Assembly: GCF_013141915.1 (NCBI RefSeq)
Contig: NZ_SROX01000004.1
Location: forward strand, 310,001 to 374,000
DNA from: Cupriavidus necator
GTDB lineage: Bacteria; Pseudomonadota; Gammaproteobacteria; Burkholderiales; Burkholderiaceae
Length of the DNA stretch: 64,000 bases
Direction: 5' to 3'
Within the stretch, counting starts at the first letter, position 1. The number at the start of each line of letters is the position of its first letter. Below the pieces are notes generated by a model. It was not told the DNA's origin, made no database searches, and saw only the letters and a program-made list of their open reading frames with translations. Shown piece by piece: positions 17,809 to 26,612 of this stretch. The translations under genes were made by a program, and so were the position numbers.

Positions 17809-18531
17809 CTATGAGAGAAAACGCGCAAACCTGCTAACCGGCTCCCGTTCCGTGGTGAGGCGGTTCGCGATGGCCTCCGGATCGGCAAAACCCAGCGACA
17901 TGCCGCACACCACCATTTCTTCCGGTGGCAGCCGCAAGTGGCTGGCGATGATCTTGTGGAACTGCGTGAAGGCCGCCTGCGGACAGGTATCCAGCCCGCG
18001 TGCCCTGGCGGCGACCATGATGCTCTGCAGGAACATGCCGTAGTCCAGCCAGCTGCCCTGCTCCATGATGCGGTCGATGGTAAAGATGAGGCCCACCGGC
18101 GCATCGAAGAAGCGGAAGTTGCGAGCGTGCTGCTCATGCATGCGCGCCTTGTCCTCGCGGCTGATTTCCAGCAGGCCGTACAGGTCCCAGCCCACCTTGC
18201 GCCGCCGCGACAGATAGGGGTCGGCCCATTCGCGCGGATAGTACGGGTACTCCTCCCTGTACTTGCTGTCGCGCTCGGGATCTTCGTAGGCGGCAAGCAC
18301 GTCGGCACACAGCTTCGCCTTGGCTTCGCCGGACAGCACATAGACCTGCCACGGCTGCGTATTGGTGCCGGACGGCGCGCGGCTGGCAACGGCCAGGATG
18401 TCTTCCACGGTGCTGCGCGGCACGGGCGTATCGAGAAAGGCCCGCACCGAACGCCGCGTCAGGATCGCGCGATCCACGCAGTCCACGGCATCCTGCGAAC
18501 CGAATTGCTTCTCGTGGGACATGTTGTTCAT
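17809..18531 (-). CDS. Nitroreductase-family FMN oxidoreductase
   Basis: A 240-residue nitroreductase-fold flavoprotein. The FMN-binding N-terminus has AILTRRSVRAFLDTPV, then ASRAPSGTNTQPWQVYVLSG; later PVGLIFTIDRIMEQGSWLDYGMFLQSIM and GLDTCPQAAFTQFHKII, and a C-terminal CGMSLGFADPEA motif common to the NfnB/BluB branch. Such enzymes reduce nitroaromatics, quinones or related compounds with NAD(P)H. It lies 11 bp downstream of the thioesterase gene on the same strand and is probably co-transcribed. The physiological substrate is unknown. Confidence 0.9.
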   Translation of the reverse strand: MNNMSHEKQFGSQDAVDCVDRAILTRRSVRAFLDTPVPRSTVEDILAVASRAPSGTNTQPWQVYVLSGEAKAKLCADVLAAYEDPERDSKYREEYPYYPREWADPYLSRRRKVGWDLYGLLEISREDKARMHEQHARNFRFFDAPVGLIFTIDRIMEQGSWLDYGMFLQSIMVAARARGLDTCPQAAFTQFHKIIASHLRLPPEEMVVCGMSLGFADPEAIANRLTTEREPVSRFARFLS

Positions 18532-18542
18532 TCCTGTCGCCC

Positions 18543-18995
18543 CTATTCCTGCCCCGTCATCGCACCCGTCGCCAATGGCAGCAGTGCCTCGCGCAGCGCG
18601 CCCGGCAAAGGTACCGGCCGGCGCGTGACGCGATCGACATAGACGTGGATGAAATGCCCTTGCGCGGCCGCGACCTCGTCATCGCCGCTGAACAGGCCCA
18701 CCTCATAGCGCACGCTGGACGTGCCCAGCCTGGCCACGCGTAAACCCGCTATCACGGTCTCGGGAAAACTGAGCGACGAGAAGTAGTTGCACTGCGTCTC
18801 GATCACCAGCCCGATGGTGTCGCCCGACGTGACATCGAGCACGCCCTGCCGGATCAGATAGGTATTCACCACGGTGTCAAAATAACTGTAGTAGACAACG
18901 TTGTTAACGTGGCCATAGACATCGTTATCCATCCAACGCGTAGTGATCGGCTGGAAGTATGGATAGGCACTGCGCGGCTCGGCTTGCGGTTTCAT
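18543..18995 (-). CDS. Hotdog-fold acyl-CoA thioesterase (4HBT family)
   Basis: A 150-residue single hotdog-domain protein. It carries the 4-hydroxybenzoyl-CoA-thioesterase-type motif RWMDNDVYGHVNNVVYYSYFDT near residues 20-42 (given here in part), with the conserved Asp and the Asn-rich helix start, and later QCNYFSSLSFPETVIAGLRVARLGTSS. These enzymes hydrolyse acyl-CoA thioesters in the cytoplasm; chain-length preference cannot be read from sequence. It is upstream of the nitroreductase gene with an 11-bp gap, suggesting an operon. Confidence 0.88.
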   Translation of the reverse strand: MKPQAEPRSAYPYFQPITTRWMDNDVYGHVNNVVYYSYFDTVVNTYLIRQGVLDVTSGDTIGLVIETQCNYFSSLSFPETVIAGLRVARLGTSSVRYEVGLFSGDDEVAAAQGHFIHVYVDRVTRRPVPLPGALREALLPLATGAMTGQE

Positions 18996-19079
18996 GGGGC
19001 GAGAAGGAGACAGGACGCGAGACAGTACGAAATAGGAATATTCTGAATCAGCGGCCCACGCGATACGAACGCGCGGCGG

Positions 19080-20006
19080 CTAGCGGCGGATGACAAGGGC
19101 AACCCCCAGCGCGGCCAGTACCATGCCCCCGGCCGCCAGCGGCGGGAAGCGCTCGCCGAACAGCAGCCAGGCCATCACCGCGGTGGTGGGCGGGGTCAAA
19201 TACATCAGGCTCGACACCCTGGTGGCCGCACCTTGCCGGATCAGCAGGAACAGTAGCGAGATCGCGCCGATCGACAGCGCCACCACCGACCACGCCAGTG
19301 CGGCCAGCATGGCGGGGGTCCACTGCACCACCCGCGTTTCGAACAGGAACATGAACGGCACGCACGCAAGCGCCGCGGCTGCGAACTGGATCACCGAGCC
19401 CATGCGCAGGTCGAACACAGGGCAGAAATGCCGCTGGTAGACCGTGCCCACGGTGATGCTGAACAACGCGCCGCCGGCCAGCGCGAGGCTTGCGGGAGTC
19501 AAGCCGCTTGCGCCCAGCTTGTTCGCCACCACCAGCGCCACGCCGGCGATGCCCAGCAGCAGGCCCAGCCACTGGCGTGCGCCGATGCGCTCGCCCATGC
19601 GGGTGGCGATCAGCGCGGTCAGGATCGGCTGCATGCCGACGATCAGCGCCGATACGCCTGCCGGCATGCCGAGCTTGATCGCCGCCCATACGCCGCCGAG
19701 ATAACCCGCCTGCAGCAGCAGGCCGGCCACGGCGATATGGCCGACCGCGCGCCAGTCGGTCGCGGTCGAGCCCGCCAGGCGCGGCAGCGGCACGCGCGCC
19801 AGCAGCACGAACGGCACCATCAATACCAGCACGCCGGCAAAGCGCAGGAACAGGAAGGTCATCGGCTCTGCATACGGCATGCCGTATTTGGCGACGATAA
19901 AGCCCGTGCTCCAGATCAGCACGAACAGCCACGGCATCGATGCGACCCACAGGGCCGCCCTGGCGCTGGCCGCGCCAGGACGGCCTGACTCGAGCACATC
20001 GCTCAT
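19080..20006 (-). CDS. EamA/DMT-superfamily transporter
   Basis: A 308-residue inner-membrane protein with ten predicted hydrophobic helices in two EamA repeats. The first repeat opens with MPWLFVLIWSTGFIVAKYGM, the second from about residue 165 with LALAGGALFSITVGTVYQRH, and the pattern of small residues and terminal VALVIRR is typical of metabolite exporters of the RhaT/YdcZ-like DMT group. Its ATG overlaps the stop codon of the downstream deacetylase-family gene by 4 bp (ATGA), so the pair is translationally coupled. The substrate is unknown. Confidence 0.88.
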   Translation of the reverse strand: MSDVLESGRPGAASARAALWVASMPWLFVLIWSTGFIVAKYGMPYAEPMTFLFLRFAGVLVLMVPFVLLARVPLPRLAGSTATDWRAVGHIAVAGLLLQAGYLGGVWAAIKLGMPAGVSALIVGMQPILTALIATRMGERIGARQWLGLLLGIAGVALVVANKLGASGLTPASLALAGGALFSITVGTVYQRHFCPVFDLRMGSVIQFAAAALACVPFMFLFETRVVQWTPAMLAALAWSVVALSIGAISLLFLLIRQGAATRVSSLMYLTPPTTAVMAWLLFGERFPPLAAGGMVLAALGVALVIRR

Positions 20007-20935
20007 GACGCCACCGCAAGCTGCGCGGCCAGTTGCGCATAGCGGCCGTGATATTGCGCGGCAAGGCGAACCGTCTGCGCATGGACGGCAACGGTGTCTT
20101 CGATCTGGTTGCCGTAACCACCGGCCATTGTCACCGCCACCGGCAACCGGCGTGCTTGCGCGGCATCGAACACGAGCCGGTCGCGCCGTGCCAGCCCCGC
20201 CATCGTCAGCTTGAGCCGCCCGAGCCGGTCGCCCTCGTGCGGATCGGCGCCAGCCAGGTAAATCAGCAGGTCGGGTTCGAAGCGGCTGAACAGCGTGTCC
20301 AGCGCCGCTTGCAGCGCCTGCGCGTAGGCCTCGTCGTCACAGCCATCCGGCAGGCCGACGTCGAGGTCGCTCGCTTCCTTGCGGAACGGGTAATTTTTTT
20401 CGCCATGCAGCGACAGCGTGAATACCGATGGATCACCGTGCAGGATCGATGCGGTGCCGTTGCCCTGATGCACGTCCAGGTCGATCACGGCCACACGGCG
20501 CACTGCGCCGTCGCGCTGCAGCACGCGCGCCGCAATCGCGGCATCGTTGAAGACACAGAAGCCACCGCCCTTGTCGGCGTACGCATGGTGCGTACCGCCC
20601 GCCAGGTTCACGGCGACGCCTTCGCGCAGCGCGCCGCGACACGCCTCGATGGTGGCGCCCGCCGAGCGCCGCGAACGCTCCACCATCGCTTCGGACCACG
20701 GAAAGCCAATCTCGCGCTGGCGCGCCGAATCGAGCGTTCCGGCCGAGGCCGCTCGCACGTATTCCTGCGTGTGTGCCAGCAGCAGTGCATCGTCTCCAGC
20801 GCGCGGCGCCTCGGCCAGGCGCAGCCCCGGCACCTGTGCCGACACCGCATCGCGCAGCATGCTGTACTTGCGCATGGGAAAACGATGTCCGGGCGGCAGC
20901 GGCAGCACGAAGTGGTCGGCGTAGAAAGCGAGCAT
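20003..20935 (-). CDS. Histone-deacetylase-family amidohydrolase
   Basis: Zinc-dependent amide hydrolase of the bacterial HDAC/acetoin-utilisation/acetylpolyamine hydrolase superfamily. The 310-residue protein starts MLAFYADHFVLPLPPGHRFP and contains the metal and catalytic motifs GGTHHAYADKGGGFCVFND, VAVIDLDVHQGNGTASIL and LIYLAGADPHEGDRLG. The start at 20935 matches the family N-terminus; a much longer open frame upstream is not coding. It is coupled to the EamA transporter by a 4-bp overlap, and its upstream region is shared with the divergent phasin promoter. Possible substrates are acetylated lysines or small acetylated amines; the sequence does not decide. Confidence 0.9.
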   Translation of the reverse strand: MLAFYADHFVLPLPPGHRFPMRKYSMLRDAVSAQVPGLRLAEAPRAGDDALLLAHTQEYVRAASAGTLDSARQREIGFPWSEAMVERSRRSAGATIEACRGALREGVAVNLAGGTHHAYADKGGGFCVFNDAAIAARVLQRDGAVRRVAVIDLDVHQGNGTASILHGDPSVFTLSLHGEKNYPFRKEASDLDVGLPDGCDDEAYAQALQAALDTLFSRFEPDLLIYLAGADPHEGDRLGRLKLTMAGLARRDRLVFDAAQARRLPVAVTMAGGYGNQIEDTVAVHAQTVRLAAQYHGRYAQLAAQLAVAS

Positions 20936-21095
20936 GGATGCGTGGTCGATTCTTTTCACGTCTTGTTGGAGGGACGCCGGCCTTGGCCGGCCGCCCTGGC
21001 GCGGGCAGCCTGGCATGGTAGCACCCCTGCCGCCGTATCGCCGGGGAGGCCGCGAATGGCGTCGGCGCCACCTTGAGGCGTCATTCCATCCGGCT

Positions 21096-21114
21096 TTTTG
21101 TGCGATGCACAAAA
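21096..21114. promoter_or_regulatory. PhaR-like operator 1 upstream of phaP
   Basis: Perfect palindrome TTTTGTGC-GAT-GCACAAAA ending 5 bp before the -35 box. PhaR of C. necator is known to bind two sites around the phaP promoter, one next to the -35 and one at the start of transcription; this site fits the first. Confidence 0.7.
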
Positions 21115-21119
21115 TCTTC

Positions 21120-21147
21120 TTGACATTGGATTGGCCATCTCTAAAAT
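21120..21147 (+). promoter_or_regulatory. Sigma-70 promoter of phaP
   Basis: Consensus -35 TTGACA at 21120-21125, 16-bp spacer, -10 TAAAAT at 21142-21147. Transcription should begin near 21154, giving a leader of about 140 nt and placing the second PhaR-like palindrome over the start point. Confidence 0.8.
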
Positions 21148-21152
21148 ACCAA

Positions 21153-21169
21153 TTGTTGCGGCGCACAAA
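21153..21169. promoter_or_regulatory. PhaR-like operator 2 at the phaP transcription start
   Basis: TTGTTGC-GGC-GCACAAA, an imperfect copy of operator 1 with an identical right arm. Its overlap with the predicted start point fits direct repression by PhaR, released when PhaR moves to nascent polyhydroxybutyrate granules (known regulation of this gene in C. necator). Confidence 0.65.
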
Positions 21170-21295
21170 CCTTAACTGGGCGCCCTGACCCACCCACACG
21201 CCTGGGCTGGCCGAAACGGGCACAACACCGTCACGGCCCTGACATCTAGGCGGCTTAATTTGCTTGACCTTGAAGTTCACCACTGGAGACCAGCA

Positions 21296-21874
21296 ATGAT
21301 CCTGACCCCGGAACAAGTCGCAGCAGCACAAAAGGCTAACCTCGAAACGCTGTTCGGCCTGACCACCAAGGCGTTTGAAGGCGTCGAAAAGCTCGTCGAA
21401 CTGAACCTGCAGGTCGTCAAGACCACGTTTGCCGAAAACGTGGAAAACGCCAAGAAGGCGCTGTCGGCCAAGGACGCGCAAGAACTGCTGGCCCTCCAGG
21501 CCGCAGCCGTGCAGCCGGTCGCCGAAAAGACCCTGGCCTACACCCGTCACCTGTACGAGATCGCTTCGGAAACCCAGAGCGAATTCGCCAAGGTGGCCGA
21601 GGCCCAGCTGGCCGAAGGCTCGAAGAACGTCCAGGCCCTGGTCGAAAACTTCGCAAAGAACGCCCCGGCCGGTTCGGAATCGACCGTGGCCATCGTGAAC
21701 TCGGCAATTTCCGCTGCCAACAACGCCTACGAGTCGGTGCAGAAGGCGACCAAGCAAGCTGTCGAAATGGCTGAAACCAACTTCCAGGCTGCGGCCTCGG
21801 CCGCCACCAAGGCTGCCCAGCAAGCCAGCGCCACGGCTCGCACGGCCACGGTGAAGAAGGCTGCTGCTGCCTGA
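21296..21874 (+). CDS. phaP1: Phasin, major polyhydroxybutyrate granule protein
   Basis: Amphipathic alpha-helical protein coating polyhydroxybutyrate storage granules and controlling their size and number. The 192-residue sequence, starting [20 protein letters not shown], agrees with my recollection of C. necator H16 PhaP1 except for scattered conservative changes, and has the same length. It is Ala/Lys/Glu-rich, with no signal peptide, and ends in an Ala/Lys-rich tail. The ATG at 21296 follows GGAG at about 21285-21288. The gene has its own promoter and two PhaR-like operators, and stands alone. Codon use suggests high expression (for example ATC, GTC and CTG are strongly favoured). Confidence 0.97.
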   Translation: MILTPEQVAAAQKANLETLFGLTTKAFEGVEKLVELNLQVVKTTFAENVENAKKALSAKDAQELLALQAAAVQPVAEKTLAYTRHLYEIASETQSEFAKVAEAQLAEGSKNVQALVENFAKNAPAGSESTVAIVNSAISAANNAYESVQKATKQAVEMAETNFQAAASAATKAAQQASATARTATVKKAAAA

Positions 21875-21914
21875 TAGCGGTCTGCGTTGAAGATGGACCG
21901 GCTCCGGCCGGTCC

Positions 21915-21962
21915 GTTGGCAAAGCCCATCGGCGCCCTGCGCATGCGGTGAGCTTTGCCAAC
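21915..21962. repeat. 11-bp inverted repeat after phaP
   Basis: GTTGGCAAAGC at 21915-21925 and GCTTTGCCAAC at 21952-21962 are perfect inverted copies, 26 nt apart. There is no T tract. It may be an RNA stem stabilising the abundant phasin mRNA. Confidence 0.55.
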
Positions 21963-22053
21963 GATGAAGGTAGTGCCCTGACCGAGCGCCGGCGCTGCCT
22001 GCTCTGCCGATGTCTCCTCGGTACCGCGGTCTCCTTGTCCAAAGGTATCGTTA

Positions 22054-22082
22054 AACCCGACCTCTACAGGTCGGGTTTTTTT
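22054..22082 (+). terminator. Intrinsic terminator downstream of phaP
   Basis: AACCCGACCT at 22054-22063, loop CTAC, AGGTCGGG followed by eight or more T. It lies 180 bp after the phaP stop within a 349-bp gene-free stretch (21875-22223) that otherwise holds only the neighbouring inverted repeat and the pdh terminator. Confidence 0.88.
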
Positions 22083-22171
22083 TGGTTCTCTCGATCCTGA
22101 CTGTCCGCTTCACGCTGCAGGCGCCCACGCATTGATGCTGAGGATTCGTGGCGGTTAATTGCGTAACCACC

Positions 22172-22204
22172 AAAACAAAACCCGCCATCCAGGCGGGCTT
22201 TTGC
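22172..22204 (-). terminator. Terminator of the pyruvate dehydrogenase operon
   Basis: CCCGCC at 22181-22186 pairs with GGCGGG at 22192-22197. Read on the minus strand the hairpin is followed by TTTTGTTTTG, so it ends the pdh operon after lpdA; a shorter T run on the other side may also stop phaP read-through. Confidence 0.75.
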
Positions 22205-22223
22205 CAAGTCAGCGGACAGCGCC

Positions 22224-24017
22224 TTAACGCTTGCGCGGAGGCGGCACGTCCGTGCAGGTCCCTTCATAGATCTCCGCCGCCATGCCGATCGACTCTCCGA
22301 GCGTCGGGTGCGGATGGATGGTCTTGCCGATATCCACCGCGTCGGCGCCCATCTCGATCGCCAGGCACACTTCGCTGATCAGGTCGCCGGCATGCGTGCC
22401 GACGATGCCGCCGCCGATCACGCGATGCGTTTCCTCGTCGAAGATCAGCTTGGTGAAGCCCTCGTCACGGCCGTTGGCGATGGCGCGGCCCGAAGCCGCC
22501 CAGGGGAACACGCCCTTGCTGTACTTGATCCCCTTCTCCTTGCATTCGTCTTCGGTCACGCCGGCCCAGGCCACTTCCGGATCGGTGAAGGCCACTGAAG
22601 GAATCTGCTTGGCATCGAAGTAAGCCTTCTCGCCATGCGCGGCCTCGGCGGCCACGTGCGCTTCGTGCACGGCCTTGTGCGCCAGCATCGGCTGGCCGAC
22701 GATATCGCCGATCGCAAAGATATGCGGCACGTTGGTGCGCATCTGCTTGTCGACGTCGATAAAGCCGCGCTCGGTCACGGCAACGCCGGCCTTCTCGGCG
22801 CTGATGCGCTTGCCGTTGGGCGAGCGGCCCACCGACACCAGCACCAGGTCATAGCGCAGCGGCTCGGCCGGCGCGGCTTCGCCTTCGAACTTGACGTAGA
22901 TGCCGTCAGGCTTGGCTTCCACCGCGACCGTCCTGGTGTTCAGCATGACCTTGCCGAAGCGGTCCTTGTTCTTCTTTTCCCAGACCTTGACCAGGTCGCG
23001 GTCGGCGCCATTCATCAGGCCCGGCAGCATTTCGACGACATCGATGTCGGCCCCCAGCGTGCTGTACACCGTGGCCATTTCCAGCCCGATGATGCCGCCG
23101 CCGATGACCAGCATCTTGTTGGGGACCTCGGGCAGCTCCAGCGCGCCGGTCGAGTCGACGATGCGCGGGTCTTCCGGGATAAAGGGCAGCTTCACCGCCT
23201 GGCTGCCGGCGGCGATGATCGCCTTCTCGAAGCGGATCACCGTCTTCTTGCCGGTGGTCTGCTTGCCTTCCCCTTCGGTCAGTTCCACTTCCAGGTGATG
23301 CGGGTCGAGGAAATTGCCCACGCCGCGCACTACCTGCACCTTGCGCGCCTTGGCCATGCCGGCCAGGCCGCCGGTCAGCTTGCCCACCACCTGGTTCTTG
23401 TAGTGGCGCAGGCCGTCCAGGTCGATCTTGGCTTCGCCGAACAAGATGCCGTGGGCAGCCAGCGCCTTGGCTTCGTCGATCACCGCGGCGTTGTGCAGCA
23501 ACGCCTTGGACGGGATGCAGCCCACGTTCAGGCAGACCCCGCCGAGCGTGCCGTAGCGCTCCACCAGCACGGTATTCATGCCCAGGTCGGCGGCGCGGAA
23601 CGCGGCCGAGTAGCCGCCGGGACCGGCGCCCAGCACCAGCATTTCGCACTGGATATCGGCGCCGCCGGCATGGCTGGCAGCAGCGGGCGCCGGGGCGGCC
23701 GCGGCGGGCGCCGGAGCGGCTGCGGGAGCCTGCGCCGCGGCCGGAGCCGGTGCTTGCGCAGGCGCCGCGGCAGCGGCGGCCTGGGCCTCGATGGTGCAGA
23801 TCACTGCGCCCTGGCCCACTTTGTCGCCAACCTTGACCTTGACATCGACTACCTTGCCGGCGGCCGACGACGGCACGTCCATGCTGGCCTTGTCGGATTC
23901 CAGCACGATCAGGGACTGCTCCACCTCGACCGTGTCGCCGGCCTTGACCAGCACCTCGATCACTTCCACCGCGTCGAAATCGCCGATATCCGGCACCTTG
24001 ACTTCGATCACACTCAT
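22224..24017 (-). CDS. lpdA: Dihydrolipoyl dehydrogenase (E3) with N-terminal lipoyl domain
   Basis: E3 of pyruvate dehydrogenase: reoxidises dihydrolipoamide with NAD+. The 597-residue protein has an extra N-terminal lipoyl domain (residues 1-77, lipoyl Lys43 in [10 protein letters not shown]), an Ala/Pro linker to about residue 120, then the flavoprotein: FAD motif [13 protein letters not shown], redox-active disulfide in [13 protein letters not shown] near 157-168, NAD motif [18 protein letters not shown], and the dimer-interface motif [11 protein letters not shown] bearing the catalytic His-Glu near the end. This matches the PdhL type of Cupriavidus, about 120 residues longer than ordinary E3. 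It is last in the operon aceE-aceF-proteasome homologue-lpdA, 32 bp after the preceding gene. Confidence 0.95.
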   Translation of the reverse strand: MSVIEVKVPDIGDFDAVEVIEVLVKAGDTVEVEQSLIVLESDKASMDVPSSAAGKVVDVKVKVGDKVGQGAVICTIEAQAAAAAAPAQAPAPAAAQAPAAAPAPAAAAPAPAAASHAGGADIQCEMLVLGAGPGGYSAAFRAADLGMNTVLVERYGTLGGVCLNVGCIPSKALLHNAAVIDEAKALAAHGILFGEAKIDLDGLRHYKNQVVGKLTGGLAGMAKARKVQVVRGVGNFLDPHHLEVELTEGEGKQTTGKKTVIRFEKAIIAAGSQAVKLPFIPEDPRIVDSTGALELPEVPNKMLVIGGGIIGLEMATVYSTLGADIDVVEMLPGLMNGADRDLVKVWEKKNKDRFGKVMLNTRTVAVEAKPDGIYVKFEGEAAPAEPLRYDLVLVSVGRSPNGKRISAEKAGVAVTERGFIDVDKQMRTNVPHIFAIGDIVGQPMLAHKAVHEAHVAAEAAHGEKAYFDAKQIPSVAFTDPEVAWAGVTEDECKEKGIKYSKGVFPWAASGRAIANGRDEGFTKLIFDEETHRVIGGGIVGTHAGDLISEVCLAIEMGADAVDIGKTIHPHPTLGESIGMAAEIYEGTCTDVPPPRKR

Positions 24018-24049
24018 ATTTGCTCCTCTATGCGCGCCCGCCTCTCGGC

Positions 24050-24700
24050 TCAGGGCGCGCCGTCGTTGTTGGTTGCTGCGTCGCCGGTCGCGGGATTGCC
24101 GTCCGTGGCATCGTCCGCCGCGGCGTCGCCCCCGTGCAGCCGCACGGTGTGCACCTCGATCGGACCTGCCGAACTCTTGTCGAACTCAACCCCGGCATCG
24201 ACACCGATGCGCGCGATCTCGCCTGCACCCAGGTCCGGCCGGTCATAGACCGCATGCATTGCACCCAGTGCGTAGTTGCGGCCCGAGCCGATGCCCCAGA
24301 AGCGGTCGAACGAAAACACCTCGCGATACGAATAGACGCCGAAGATGCCCGCCGGATTGGCGATCAGGCATACGATCTGCGACGACTCGTAGGGATCGTC
24401 ATCGTCTTCCTTGGTATTGACGAAGTAGTCCGACTTCAGCTTCTCGTGCACCTTCAGGAAGGTGCGGAACACGTCGTCGCGCGAGCCCAGCCGGCACTCG
24501 TCGCCCAGCCCTGCCAGCAGCGTGCGCATGACCGGAAAGTGCGCCGTGGTCCCGGCCAGCGCGATAAAGCCGTCGCCCACCGGAAACACCTTCTGGTTGC
24601 GCTCGTACGCGCGCGACAGGCGCGTATCGCCGAAGGTCACGAGCGCGTCCGCCGCGATCGCCACCTCGGCGCCCTTCCTGACGACAACACAGGTAGTCAT
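24050..24700 (-). CDS. Proteasome-beta-like Ntn hydrolase (BPH type)
   Basis: A 216-residue protein with the proteasome/HslV fold: after the initiator Met comes a Thr-Thr pair (MTTCVVV), so Met removal would expose an N-terminal threonine nucleophile, then [34 protein letters not shown] and [19 protein letters not shown], matching HslV-like spacing of the Asp and the Ser/Gly-rich loop. Length and start resemble the beta-proteobacteria proteasome homologue (BPH), reported to form double heptameric rings. An acidic/Ala-rich tail of about 30 residues follows. It sits between E2 (72 bp upstream) and E3 (32 bp downstream) of pyruvate dehydrogenase, so is co-expressed with them. No unfoldase partner is adjacent. 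HslV or Anbu assignment is less likely. Confidence 0.78.
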   Translation of the reverse strand: MTTCVVVRKGAEVAIAADALVTFGDTRLSRAYERNQKVFPVGDGFIALAGTTAHFPVMRTLLAGLGDECRLGSRDDVFRTFLKVHEKLKSDYFVNTKEDDDDPYESSQIVCLIANPAGIFGVYSYREVFSFDRFWGIGSGRNYALGAMHAVYDRPDLGAGEIARIGVDAGVEFDKSSAGPIEVHTVRLHGGDAAADDATDGNPATGDAATNNDGAP

Positions 24701-24772
24701 GGCTCGCTCCTCCGGTTCACTCAGGCGCTGGCCTTTCGCACACCGGCATAGCCAGTGTGCGTTGCGGCGGCT

Positions 24773-26446
24773 TTAGAGCAGGATGCGGCGGAAGTCCGCC
24801 AGCAGTTGCCCAAAGTACGTGTTGAAACGCGCGGCCTCGGCCCCGTCGATGACGCGGTGGTCCCACGACAGCGACAGCGGCAGCGTCAGGCGCGGCGCGA
24901 ACTGCTTGCCGTCCCACACCGGCTTCATGTAGGACTTGCACACGCCCATGATGGCCACTTCCGGCGCATTGATGATCGGCGTGAAATACGTGCCGCCGAT
25001 GCCGCCCAGCGACGAGATCGAGAAGCAGCCGCCCTGCATCTGGTCGGGCTTGAGCTTGCCGTCGCGCGCGAGCTTGGCCAGCTCGCCCATTTCCTGGCTG
25101 ATCTCGAGCACGCCCTTCCTGTCGGCGTCCTTGATCACCGGCACGACCAGGCCGTTCGGGGTGTCGGCGGCGAAGCCGATGTTGAAGTACTTCTTCAGCA
25201 CCAGGTTGTCACCGTCGAGCGACGCATTGAAGTTCGGGAACTTCTTCAGCGCCGCGACCGTGGCCTTGATCATGAACGCCAGCATGGTCACCTTGATGCC
25301 AGCCTTCTCGTTTTCCTTGTTCAACTGGACGCGGAAGGCCTCGAGTTCGGTGATATCCGCCTCGTCATGGTTGGTGACGTGCGGGATCATGACCCAGTTG
25401 CGGTGCAGGTTCGCGCCCGAGATCTTCTTGATGCGCGACAGGGCCTTGCTTTCGATCTCGCCGAAGCGGGTGAAATCGACCTTCGGCCACGGCAGCAGGC
25501 CCAGCTCGCCACCACCGGCGCCAGCAGCGGCGCCAGCCTGTGCCGGCGCGGCGGCCTGGCCGGTCATCACGCCCTTGACGTAGTTCTGCACGTCTTCCTG
25601 GGTGATGCGGCCCTTGGGGCCGGTGCCCGGCACGCGCGCGACATCAACGCCCAGTTCGCGCGCGAACTTGCGCACCGACGGGCTGGCGTGGGCGGCCTTG
25701 CCGGTTGCGCCGGCAGCAGCCGGCGCGGCAGCGGCGGGCGCCGGGGCGGGGGCCGGCGCGGCTGCAGGCGCCGGCGCCGGGGCAGGCGCGCTGGCAGCCG
25801 GTGCCGCAGCGGCGGCGGCCGGGGCGGCGGCAGCGGCGCCGCCTTCCAGGATCAGCAGCAGCGTGCCTTCGGAGACGTTATCGCCGACCTTGACCTTGAC
25901 TTCCTTGACCACGCCGCCCTGCGGCGAGGGCACGTCCATGGTGGCCTTGTCCGATTCCAGCGTCACCACCGCGTCTTCGGCGTTGATGGTGTCGCCGGGC
26001 TTGACGTGGACTTCGATGACGGGCACGGCGTCGTAGTCGCCGATATCGGGCACCTTGACTTCGATGGCAGCGCCACCGCCAGCCGGCGCCGCGGCGGGAG
26101 CCGGCGCGGGAGCCGGCGCGGGGGCCGCTGCGGGTGCGGGAGCCGGTGCGGGGGCGGGCGCAGCTGCCGGCGCCGGAGCAGGAGCCGGCGCTACCGCGGC
26201 CTGCCCGGCCGGTTCCAGCATCACCAGCACCGAGCCTTCGGCCACGTTGTCGCCCACCTTGATCTTGACGTCCTTGACCACGCCGGCCTGCGGCGAGGGC
26301 ACGTCCATGGTGGCCTTGTCGGACTCCAGCGTCACCAGCGCGTCTTCCGCGTTGATGCTGTCGCCGGGTTTCACATGCACTTCAATGACGGGAACGGCGT
26401 CATAGTCGCCGATGTCCGGCACCTTGATTTCAATCGCTTGACTCAT
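24773..26446 (-). CDS. aceF: Pyruvate dehydrogenase E2, dihydrolipoyl acetyltransferase
   Basis: Core of the complex; transfers acetyl from lipoamide to CoA. The 557-residue protein has two lipoyl domains (residues about 1-78 with Lys44, and about 126-200 with a second [10 protein letters not shown]), each followed by a long Ala/Pro linker, then a peripheral-subunit-binding domain near 252-290 ([20 protein letters not shown]) and the acetyltransferase domain from about 330, with the catalytic [17 protein letters not shown] near 525-540. The two lipoyl domains are nearly identical, a recent duplication. It follows aceE by 166 bp. Confidence 0.96.
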   Translation of the reverse strand: MSQAIEIKVPDIGDYDAVPVIEVHVKPGDSINAEDALVTLESDKATMDVPSPQAGVVKDVKIKVGDNVAEGSVLVMLEPAGQAAVAPAPAPAPAAAPAPAPAPAPAAAPAPAPAPAPAAAPAGGGAAIEVKVPDIGDYDAVPVIEVHVKPGDTINAEDAVVTLESDKATMDVPSPQGGVVKEVKVKVGDNVSEGTLLLILEGGAAAAAPAAAAAAPAASAPAPAPAPAAAPAPAPAPAAAAPAAAGATGKAAHASPSVRKFARELGVDVARVPGTGPKGRITQEDVQNYVKGVMTGQAAAPAQAGAAAGAGGGELGLLPWPKVDFTRFGEIESKALSRIKKISGANLHRNWVMIPHVTNHDEADITELEAFRVQLNKENEKAGIKVTMLAFMIKATVAALKKFPNFNASLDGDNLVLKKYFNIGFAADTPNGLVVPVIKDADRKGVLEISQEMGELAKLARDGKLKPDQMQGGCFSISSLGGIGGTYFTPIINAPEVAIMGVCKSYMKPVWDGKQFAPRLTLPLSLSWDHRVIDGAEAARFNTYFGQLLADFRRILL

Positions 26447-26612
26447 TCAGTGTCTCCTGGGCAGGCCGGCACGCGCGACGTCCGCAAGCGGCGAGATTAC
26501 CTTCGCCGCCCGCTTCTGTCACGCCGCCATGCCGCAAGGCGCCATCCGGGCTATGCCGGGGCGCCCGCGGCACGGCGCTGCCGTACTGCGGGGGTGGGTG
26601 CAGGCTGCCGGA

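Noticed and set aside
25690..26240. Repetitive GC-rich sequence in aceF considered as a tandem-repeat element
   Set aside because: It is the coding sequence of two duplicated lipoyl domains and their Ala/Pro linkers, normal for E2.
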